From positions 1 through 7,380 of the forward strand of contig JACDAS010000147.1 of assembly GCA_013695295.1 (NCBI GenBank): DNA of 7,380 nt. The letters run 5' to 3'. Made by a program: the position numbers and the translations under genes. The DNA is from Actinomycetota bacterium. Lineage in GTDB: Bacteria > Actinomycetota > Thermoleophilia > Gaiellales > Gaiellaceae. The notes below the pieces were generated by a model, which saw only the letters and a list, made by a program, of their open reading frames with translations, had not been told where the DNA came from and made no database searches. This document shows, one piece after another, positions 1-5,050 of the stretch. Numbering within the stretch: position 1 is the stretch's first letter; the number at the start of each line of letters is the position of its first letter.

Positions 1-40
1 GCGAAAGGACTCTGGTAGCCTGGCTCGAAAGACGGAGCCA
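1..40 (+). other. Leader upstream of parA; possible end of a preceding gene
   Basis: This short stretch precedes the first ATG of the parA frame. Frame 1 closes at a TAG at 16-18, so a preceding gene could end there, but too little is visible to say. The parA frame itself stays open to the window edge. A six-base-pair inverted repeat (TGGCTC at 21-26, GAGCCA at 35-40) with an 8-nt loop abuts the ATG at 41. There is no T-run after it, so it is not a standard terminator. If it forms, it would hide the GGAG just before ATG 41. No gene call is supported here. Confidence 0.3.
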
Positions 41-94
41 ATGGGCCTCGCAGCACGACTTCTGCAGCGCCCGGGTATCCGGTCGCAGAACGGG

Positions 95-101
95 AAAGGA
101 G
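95..101 (+). promoter_or_regulatory. Strong Shine-Dalgarno pointing to a CTG start for parA
   Basis: AAAGGAG lies at 95-101, followed by five bases and an in-frame CTG at 107. It is a near-perfect ribosome binding site at ideal spacing, inside what would be the N-terminal extension if ATG 41 were the start. No ATG, GTG or TTG lies at a suitable distance after it, so it points to CTG 107. Confidence 0.5.
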
Positions 102-106
102 CGGGG

Positions 107-877
107 CTGGCCAGGGTCATCGCGTTCGCCAACCAGAAGGGCGGTGTGGCGAAGACGACCTCGACCCTGAATCTCGCCGCTGCCTTCGCGGAGGAGGGTC
201 TCCGCGTTCTCTGCGTCGATCTCGATCCGCAGGGCAACCTGACGATGAGTCAGGGCCTGAACCCGGACGAGATCGAGCGCTCGATGTTCGACGTGCTCGT
301 GCACAGGGTCCCGATCGGAGAGGTCGTCCACAAGCGTGAGATCGACCTAGCCGTCTCCTCGATCGACCTCGCAGGTGCGGAGCTCGCCCTCGCCAGCATG
401 ATCGGCCGTGAGCGCGCGCTCGAGAAGGCGCTCCTGCCCGTCAAGGGGGAGTACGACTACGTCCTGATCGACACTCCGCCCTCGCTCGGCCTCCTGACGA
501 TCAACGCGCTCGTCGCGTCGGAGGGAGTGATCGTCCCGGTCCAGTGCGAGTACCTCTCGCTGCGCGGCCTCGTCCAGCTCGAGAACACGCTCAGCATGAT
601 CCGGGAGAATCTGAACCCGCTCGTCGAGATCCTCGGGATCCTGCCCACGATGTTCGATCGGCGGACGCTGCACTCGCGCGAGGCGATCGACATCCTCGAG
701 GAGAACTTCGGCGACCTCGTCTTCAACACCCGCATCAAGAAGACGATCCGGTATGCGGAGGCGCCGGTGAAGGGCTCCTCCGTGCTCAAGTACGACCCGA
801 CCGGCGACGCGGCCGACGCGTATCGCCAGCTTGCGAGGGAGGTGCGAAGTGGCGCGAAAGCGCGCCAGCATGCGTGA
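107..877 (+). CDS. parA: ParA/Soj-family partitioning ATPase (orphan, next to ftsZ)
   Basis: ParA/Soj P-loop ATPases dimerise with ATP, bind DNA nonspecifically and move a cargo over the nucleoid when a partner stimulates hydrolysis. Counting from CTG 107 (256 aa), the deviant Walker A is KGGVAKTT at residues 11-18 with the signature lysine. It has Ala where many relatives have Gly. The A' motif DLDPQGN starts at about 38, and Walker B is VLIDTPPS with Asp at 122. The C-terminal part (TIRYAEAP...YDP) matches Soj. There is no N-terminal helix-turn-helix, so this is the short chromosomal type. Start: CTG 107 gives the canonical ARVIAFANQKGG N-terminus and follows AAAGGAG. The conventional alternative is ATG 41, which adds 22 residues, has an SD only 3 nt away and uses more A/T-ending codons. 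No parB is nearby. The 3' end overlaps ftsZ by 29 nt, suggesting translational coupling. Family certain; start uncertain. Confidence 0.93.
   Translation: MARVIAFANQKGGVAKTTSTLNLAAAFAEEGLRVLCVDLDPQGNLTMSQGLNPDEIERSMFDVLVHRVPIGEVVHKREIDLAVSSIDLAGAELALASMIGRERALEKALLPVKGEYDYVLIDTPPSLGLLTINALVASEGVIVPVQCEYLSLRGLVQLENTLSMIRENLNPLVEILGILPTMFDRRTLHSREAIDILEENFGDLVFNTRIKKTIRYAEAPVKGSSVLKYDPTGDAADAYRQLAREVRSGAKARQHA
838..844 (+). promoter_or_regulatory. Shine-Dalgarno of ftsZ inside the parA 3' end
   Basis: GGAGGTG at 838-844, within a longer purine run starting at 835, sits six bases (from GGAGG) before the GTG at 849. It selects GTG 849 over the TTG at 831, which the SD overlaps, and the ATG at 870, which has no good SD. 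Because it lies within parA, ribosomes finishing parA would expose and feed this site. Confidence 0.75.
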
Positions 878-2192
878 GGGCCCGCTCGCGGAGCTCTTCC
901 GCGCGACGGAGGCCGCCCAGAAGCAGGCGAAGCGTCGCGGCGACGAGCCCCCCGCGGATCGAGAGCCTGAGCTGCGCGTCGTCTCGGAGCCCGAGGAGCG
1001 AACGGTCGAGCGCGTACCCGAGTTTGCCCAGGACTCCGATCCGGATCCCGATCCCGCTCCCGAGCCGCCTCCGCCCGCGGCCGAGACCGCGCCCGTAGCC
1101 GAGCCCGAGGCGCCTGTCCGGCCCTGGACGATGCCGGACCCTGCGCCGCGCCTGCACCGGGTCCCGCGCGCCGACAGCGCCTCCTACCTGGCCGTGATCC
1201 GCGTCATCGGCGTCGGCGGGGCAGGTCTCAACGCGGTCAACCGGATGATCGATGCCGGCATCTCCCAGGTCGAGTTCGTCGCGGTCAACACTGACATCCA
1301 GCAGCTTCAGATGGCCGACGCGCCGGTCAAGATCCACATCGGCCGCGAGATGACCGAGGGCCTCGGCTCCGGCGCCGACCCGGAGGTCGGGCGCAAGGCG
1401 GCCGAGGAGGCCTACGACCAGGTGAAGCAGGCGCTCCGCGGCTCCGACATGGTCTTCGTGACCGCGGGCGAGGGGGGCGGCACCGGCTCCGGGGCCGCTC
1501 CGGTGATCGCGCGGATCGCCCGCGAGTGCGGGGCGCTGACGGTCGGGATCGTGACGCTCCCGTTTCGCTTCGAGGGGACGCGGCGCAAGGGACAGGCCGA
1601 CGACGGCGTGCGCATGTTGCAGGAGGCCTGCGACACAACGATCGTGATCCCGAACGACAAGCTGCTCGAGGTACTCGACCGCTCGACCTCGATGCTGGAC
1701 GCCTTCAGGATCGCCGACGACGTCCTGCGCCAGGGGGTTCAGGGGATCTGCGACCTGATCACGATGCCGGGCCTGATCAACCTCGACTTCGCGGACGTGC
1801 GGACGATCATGCAGGACGCCGGATCGGCGTTGATGGGGATCGGGTTCGCCACCGGCGAGAACCGCGCACGGGAGGCCGCCGAGCGCGCCTTGCGCTCGCC
1901 ACTGATCGATACCGAGCTCACGGGCGTCAAGGGGATCCTGCTCTCGATCGCGGGCGGTGAGGACCTATCCCTCTTCGAGGTGAACGAGGCGGCCGAGGTG
2001 ATCCGCCAGGGTGCGACCGACGACACGAACATCATCTTCGGCGCCACGATCGACGAGCGGCTCGCAGGGCAGGTCTGGGTGACCGTCGTCGCGACGGGCC
2101 TCGGCAGCCCGCGCGTCCGCCGGCCGCTCTCGAGCGGCCCACGCGAGTCGACCGAGGTGCTCGAGCCGCCGAGCTTCCTCCGCGACCTCTAG
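849..2192 (+). CDS. ftsZ: Cell division GTPase FtsZ with long N-terminal extension and short C-terminal linker
   Basis: FtsZ is the tubulin-like GTPase that polymerises into the cytokinetic ring. From GTG 849 the protein is 447 aa. Residues 1-30 are basic and amphipathic (RKRASMREGPLAELF at 3-17). About 31-111 are Pro/Glu/Asp/Ala-rich and probably disordered. The core runs from about 112 to 419: nucleotide loop GVGGAGLNAVN at 121-131, signature GEGGGTGSG at 207-215 (Ser where GGGTGTG is usual), and T7 loop NLDFAD at 311-316 with both catalytic aspartates (313, 316). It should therefore be an active GTPase. The tail is only 28 residues and ends LEPPSFLRDL, resembling the conserved C-terminal peptide (compare DVPPFMRR in mycobacteria) that binds FtsA, SepF or ZipA-type partners. 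Most FtsZ have a near-bare N-terminus and a long C-terminal linker; here the disordered length is at the front. The gene overlaps parA by 29 nt. Identity is very secure; the role of the extension is inferred. Confidence 0.97.
   Translation: MARKRASMREGPLAELFRATEAAQKQAKRRGDEPPADREPELRVVSEPEERTVERVPEFAQDSDPDPDPAPEPPPPAAETAPVAEPEAPVRPWTMPDPAPRLHRVPRADSASYLAVIRVIGVGGAGLNAVNRMIDAGISQVEFVAVNTDIQQLQMADAPVKIHIGREMTEGLGSGADPEVGRKAAEEAYDQVKQALRGSDMVFVTAGEGGGTGSGAAPVIARIARECGALTVGIVTLPFRFEGTRRKGQADDGVRMLQEACDTTIVIPNDKLLEVLDRSTSMLDAFRIADDVLRQGVQGICDLITMPGLINLDFADVRTIMQDAGSALMGIGFATGENRAREAAERALRSPLIDTELTGVKGILLSIAGGEDLSLFEVNEAAEVIRQGATDDTNIIFGATIDERLAGQVWVTVVATGLGSPRVRRPLSSGPRESTEVLEPPSFLRDL
1038..1067 (+). 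repeat. Degenerate hexamer repeat encoding Asp-Pro dipeptides in FtsZ
   Basis: Five in-frame hexamers run head to tail: GATCCG, GATCCC, GATCCC, GCTCCC, GAGCCG. They encode DPDPDPAPEP (residues 64-73) in the FtsZ N-terminal extension. This looks like slippage-driven growth of a low-complexity spacer, so its length may differ between relatives. A proline-rich run follows directly. Confidence 0.7.
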
Positions 2193-2200
2193 CGTCTGGC

Positions 2201-2281
2201 ATGCGGGCGCTCGGCGCTCGACTGCTCCTTCCGGTGGCGCTCGCCGTGTGCGTGCTGCTCGCAGCGCACGTCCAGTCCTAG
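2201..2281 (+). CDS. Possible 26-residue hydrophobic peptide
   Basis: An ATG eight bases after the ftsZ stop opens a 26-codon frame ending in TAG. It reads MRALGARLLLPVALAV, then CVLLAAHVQS: two N-terminal arginines, then about 16 hydrophobic residues, like a single membrane span or an isolated signal peptide. No Shine-Dalgarno precedes it. It is out of frame with the following GGT-like gene, so it is not that gene's missing signal sequence. GC-rich DNA easily yields Leu/Ala/Val-rich frames, so this may be chance. Only conservation in relatives would settle it. Confidence 0.2.
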   Translation: MRALGARLLLPVALAVCVLLAAHVQS

Positions 2282-2285
2282 TCCT
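2274..2285 (+). repeat. Tandem AGTCCT pair upstream of the GGT-like gene
   Basis: AGTCCT is repeated twice without a gap, ten bases before the putative -10 element at 2295-2300. It overlaps where a -35 region would sit. It could be an operator half-site pair or chance; nothing else in the window repeats it. Confidence 0.3.
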
Positions 2286-2294
2286 AAGCCCGGT

Positions 2295-2300
2295 TACGCT
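2295..2300 (+). promoter_or_regulatory. Putative -10 element (TACGCT) for a leaderless GGT-like mRNA
   Basis: TACGCT fits the actinobacterial TANNNT -10 pattern. It ends six bases before the GTG at 2307, so transcription would begin on or next to the start codon. The gene has no Shine-Dalgarno, as expected for leaderless translation. No clear TTGACA-like -35 is seen about 17 bases upstream, which is common in high-GC actinobacteria. The same spacing recurs before hisC. Confidence 0.4.
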
Positions 2301-2306
2301 GACATC

Positions 2307-3878
2307 GTGCGGGGCGCAGTCGCAGGCGGTCATCCGCTCACCGCCGAGGTGGGGGCGCAGATCCTCGCTGAGGGGGGCAACGCGGTCGACGCCTGCGTCG
2401 CCGCTGGTTTCGCCTCCTGGGTGGTCGAGAGCCCGCTCACCGGCCCCGGGGCAGGTGGGTTCATGCTCGTCCACCGCGCCCGCGACTTCACCTCCCGCCT
2501 GATCGACTTCTTCGTGTCGGTGCCGGGAATCGGCCGGGAGTCCACGCCCCTCCCCGAGATGGAGACCGTCGCCGTCGACTTCGAGGGAGGCGAGACCTCG
2601 CAGGTGTTCCGGGTCGGCGCCGCCTCCTGCGCGGTTCCCGGCAGCGTGGCGGGCCTGGAGACGGCGCACCGGGCGTACGGCTCGCTTCCGTGGAAGCGGC
2701 TGCTCGAGCCCGCGATCCGGCTCGCACACGACGGCGTCGAGCTGACGCGCCCGCAGGCTTACCTGCACGCGATCCTGGATCTGATCCTGCGCCGCACCGA
2801 CGAGGGTCGCGAGCTCTACGGGTTGAACGGCTCCCGGCTCGCCGCCGGCGACCGGCTTGCGCTACCCGATCTGGGCGGCACTCTCGAGCTGCTGGCCAGA
2901 GGGGGCGGCGCGGAGTTCTATCGCGGGGGGCTCGCGCGCAGAGTCGCCGGGTTCGTGCGCGAGCAGGGCGGCGCACTCGGGTCGGACGATCTGGCTTCGT
3001 ACCGCGTGATCTGGCGCCGGCCGATCCGGACCACCTTCGCCGGGCACGAGTTCGTCTCGAATCCGCCGCCCTCGTCGGGAGGCGTCCTGATCGGCTACGG
3101 GCTGCGGCTCCTGGACGGGCTCGGCGAGAACGGACGGCCCGGCAGCGCGCGTGCACTCGCCGCCCTCGTCGAGGTGATGCGCGAGCAGCAGCGGGTCCGC
3201 GGCGGCAGTTTCGCGAGCGAGCTCTACCGAGGCGGCCTCGCCCGGCGGCTCTACGACGAAGCGACGGTGAGTGCAGGGGTCGAGCGCATCGCCAGCCGGA
3301 GGCCCGGGGTGGCCCGCGAGCTTGCCGCACCCGGGGGGACGACCCACATCTCGGTGGTCGACGCCCGCGGCAATGCCGCGTCCCTGACCGCGTCGCTCGG
3401 CTCAGGCTCCGGCTCGATCGTCACGGGAACGGGGATTCACCTGAACAACATGCTCGGCGAGTACGACCTCGCCCCGACAGCGGGGCCGCCCAGGGTTGGC
3501 CGGCGGCTGACGAGCATGATGGCCCCGTCGCTCATGCTGGCCGAGGGGCGGCCGCGGCTGATCGTGGGCAGCGCGGGCTCGGTGCGGCTCCGGAGCGCGA
3601 TCATGCAGATTGTCGTCAACGTCGTGCAGCACGGCCTGTCCGTCGCCGACGCGATCGGGCTTCCGCGCGTTCACCTCGACGAGCCGCATGTCCACTGCGA
3701 GGGCGGGGCGGACGTGGCCGAGCTCGACCGGCTCGAGCGCTGGGGGTACGAGGTCGTACGCTGGCGGCGCCGGAACCTCTACTTCGGGGGCGCAGCCGCG
3801 GTCGAGCTCCGTGCCGACGGGACGCTGGCCGCGGCCGGCGACCCTCGCCGCGGCGGCGACGGCGTCACGGTCTCGTGA
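2307..3878 (+). CDS. Gamma-glutamyltranspeptidase-like Ntn hydrolase, cytoplasmic and divergent
   Basis: GGT-family proteins are made as one chain that cleaves itself before a threonine, which becomes the nucleophile that hydrolyses or transfers gamma-glutamyl groups. This protein is 523 aa. The cleavage site is GGT-THISVVD with the nucleophile at Thr345 (E. coli Thr391), giving subunits of about 344 and 179 residues. Other family marks are NAVDACVA and GPGAGGFMLV near the N-terminus, TSMMAPS at 402-408, and a GDPRRGGDG-type C-terminus. Several substrate-site residues differ from E. coli. The FRE arginine (Arg114) is replaced in IDFFVSVPG at 66-74. Asn411 aligns with Gly365. The PGG oxyanion loop (Gly483-484) reads AGS at 423-425. 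There is no signal peptide, unlike typical secreted GGTs. GTG 2307 was chosen because family homology starts at once and a -10 lies six bases upstream. The gene overlaps the GNAT gene by 4 nt. Fold is secure; glutathione activity is doubtful. Confidence 0.88.
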   Translation: MRGAVAGGHPLTAEVGAQILAEGGNAVDACVAAGFASWVVESPLTGPGAGGFMLVHRARDFTSRLIDFFVSVPGIGRESTPLPEMETVAVDFEGGETSQVFRVGAASCAVPGSVAGLETAHRAYGSLPWKRLLEPAIRLAHDGVELTRPQAYLHAILDLILRRTDEGRELYGLNGSRLAAGDRLALPDLGGTLELLARGGGAEFYRGGLARRVAGFVREQGGALGSDDLASYRVIWRRPIRTTFAGHEFVSNPPPSSGGVLIGYGLRLLDGLGENGRPGSARALAALVEVMREQQRVRGGSFASELYRGGLARRLYDEATVSAGVERIASRRPGVARELAAPGGTTHISVVDARGNAASLTASLGSGSGSIVTGTGIHLNNMLGEYDLAPTAGPPRVGRRLTSMMAPSLMLAEGRPRLIVGSAGSVRLRSAIMQIVVNVVQHGLSVADAIGLPRVHLDEPHVHCEGGADVAELDRLERWGYEVVRWRRRNLYFGGAAAVELRADGTLAAAGDPRRGGDGVTVS

Positions 3879-4393
3879 GCCGGCGCTTTGTCGTCCGGCA
3901 CGCCGCTCCCGCCGACGCACCCGCGCTCGTCGAGCTCGGCCGCTCGGTCGGCGCGGAGCCGGAGGGCTGGCTGATCGCAGATAGCACATGGCGCGAGCCG
4001 GGCGACGAGCGCCGCTACCTACGCTCGCTCCGCCGCTACGAGGGGGCCGCGGTTTTCGTCGCCGAGGGGGCCGAGGGCATCGTCGGGCGGCTGTCGATCG
4101 CGCGCGACTCGCACCCGGCGAGCGCGCACGTAGCCGATCTCGGACTGATGGTCGCCTCGAGCGCCCGCCGTCGGGGGGTAGGTACCGCGCTCCTCGAGGC
4201 CGCGGTCGAGTGGGGGCGCGGGCTCGGGGTCTGCAAGCTCGAGCTGCACGTCTTCCCTCACAACACACCCGCGATCGCGCTCTACGACCGATTCGGCTTC
4301 GTCCGGGAGGGCTACCGGCGAGCGCACTACCGCCGCGGCCGCGAGTACGTGGACGCGATCCTGATGGCCTACGAGGTGGGGTCGCGGGGTTGA
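3875..4393 (+). CDS. GNAT-family N-acetyltransferase
   Basis: GNAT enzymes transfer an acetyl group from acetyl-CoA to an amine on a small molecule, peptide or protein. This protein is 172 aa, normal for a single-domain member. Motif A follows the strand DLGLMV and reads RRRGVGTALL from residue 98, giving the R-x-x-G-x-G pyrophosphate loop at 98-103. Motif B is KLELHVFPHNTPAIALYDRFGF, with the Asn and Tyr typical of the acetyl-CoA site, then VREGYRR and an AILMAYEV end. The overall pattern is that of the amino-acid or protein N-acyltransferase branch; the substrate cannot be read. The GTG start is part of a GTGA overlap with the GGT-like stop, a strong sign of translational coupling, and there is no in-frame upstream start that avoids deep overlap. 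The 3' end overlaps the opposite-strand LON gene by 25 nt. Family assignment is confident. Confidence 0.9.
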   Translation: MSRRFVVRHAAPADAPALVELGRSVGAEPEGWLIADSTWREPGDERRYLRSLRRYEGAAVFVAEGAEGIVGRLSIARDSHPASAHVADLGLMVASSARRRGVGTALLEAAVEWGRGLGVCKLELHVFPHNTPAIALYDRFGFVREGYRRAHYRRGREYVDAILMAYEVGSRG

Positions 4394-4998
4394 GGCGTCA
4401 CCCGTCCGTTTCCGGCCGCCCGCTCCTGCACGGCCTTCTCGAGCGCGACGCCGCGCACCGCGTGCTCGAGGAGCTCGGCGATCCGTACCAGGCGCTCGCG
4501 CTCCGACCGGAGCTCGAGAATCTCCTGCTTCAGCTCGGGGCCGAAGTCGACCCGCGCGGCGAGCTCGAAGGAGAGCGACTCGGAGGCCGGATCGGGGCGG
4601 TCGACCTCGGCCTCCGCCACTCGGACCAGCTGTCCGAACAGCTCCACGGCGTGCTCGATCTCCTCCGGTTCGGGCGGGTCGAGATCGTCTTCGAGGGGCT
4701 CGACCTCGCCCGTGGCGAAGGAGCGGCCCTCGGTCAGCTCGACCACACGGAAGCGCTCGCGTCCCTCGACGACGATGTTCAGGCGACCGTCGTCGAAGAC
4801 CTGAAGGACCTTCAGCACGGCCGCGCGAGTCCCGATCGCGCGCTGGCCGACGTCGTCGGCGAGGATGATCCCGAACTCCGTTTCGGCCTCGAGGCACTCG
4901 CCGACCAGCTCCTTGTAGCGCGCCTCGAACACGTGCAGGGGGACACGCTCCGTGGGGAGCAGGACGAGCTCGAGTGGGAAGAGACCGATCTCCGCCAT
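4369..4998 (-). CDS. Stand-alone LON substrate-binding (LonN) domain protein
   Basis: This 209-aa protein consists essentially of the domain that forms the substrate-recognition N-terminus of Lon protease, without AAA+ or protease parts. The hallmark opening is present: LFPLELVLLP at 6-15 and VPLHVFEARYKELV at 19-32. Next come an EFGIIL strand, the central G-T-x-A-x-V-x-x-V segment, and a GRERFRVVEL strand. The C-terminal third is helical and charged (ELKQEILELRSERERL), like the helical half of LonN. Such solo proteins are widespread but poorly characterised; a peptide-binding or adaptor role is an inference. ATG 4998 places the domain at the usual N-terminus. No Shine-Dalgarno precedes it. 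The gene diverges from hisC across 52 nt and converges on the GNAT gene with a 25-nt 3' overlap. Domain call is secure; function is unknown. Confidence 0.9.
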   Translation of the reverse strand: MAEIGLFPLELVLLPTERVPLHVFEARYKELVGECLEAETEFGIILADDVGQRAIGTRAAVLKVLQVFDDGRLNIVVEGRERFRVVELTEGRSFATGEVEPLEDDLDPPEPEEIEHAVELFGQLVRVAEAEVDRPDPASESLSFELAARVDFGPELKQEILELRSERERLVRIAELLEHAVRGVALEKAVQERAAGNGRVTPQPRDPTS

Positions 4999-5007
4999 CG
5001 CCCGCGA

Positions 5008-5013
5008 AGGATA
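5008..5013 (-). promoter_or_regulatory. Putative -10 element (TATCCT) for the LON-domain gene
   Basis: On the minus strand TATCCT lies nine bases before the ATG at 4998, giving a predicted leader of about two or three bases. The gene has no Shine-Dalgarno, consistent with near-leaderless translation. No convincing -35 is seen. It shares a 52-nt divergent spacer with the hisC promoter. Confidence 0.35.
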
Positions 5014-5038
5014 GGCAGGAGCCCGCGTGAGGGGGCGC

Positions 5039-5044
5039 TAGAGT
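5039..5044 (+). promoter_or_regulatory. Putative -10 element (TAGAGT) for a leaderless hisC-like mRNA
   Basis: TAGAGT fits TANNNT and ends six bases before the GTG at 5051, the same spacing as before the GGT-like gene. No Shine-Dalgarno lies within 15 bases of the GTG. No clear -35 is seen. The simplest reading is transcription starting at the GTG itself. Confidence 0.4.
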
Positions 5045-5050
5045 CCCGGG

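Noticed and set aside
21..40. Inverted repeat before ATG 41 as a terminator of an upstream gene
   Set aside because: Only six base pairs with no T-run, and the upstream gene is not visible.
831..848. TTG 831 as the ftsZ start
   Set aside because: The strong SD at 838-844 lies downstream of it and points to GTG 849.
347..871. Minus-strand frame opposite parA
   Set aside because: Shadow of parA with no recognisable motif.
2207..2220. Repeated GCGCTCG after ftsZ as a terminator
   Set aside because: The copies are direct, not inverted, and no T-run follows.
2690..3874. Long plus-strand frame upstream of the GNAT domain, which could look like an N-terminal fusion
   Set aside because: It lies wholly within the GGT-like gene in another frame and is Arg/Ala low-complexity. 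The GNAT domain begins right at GTG 3875.
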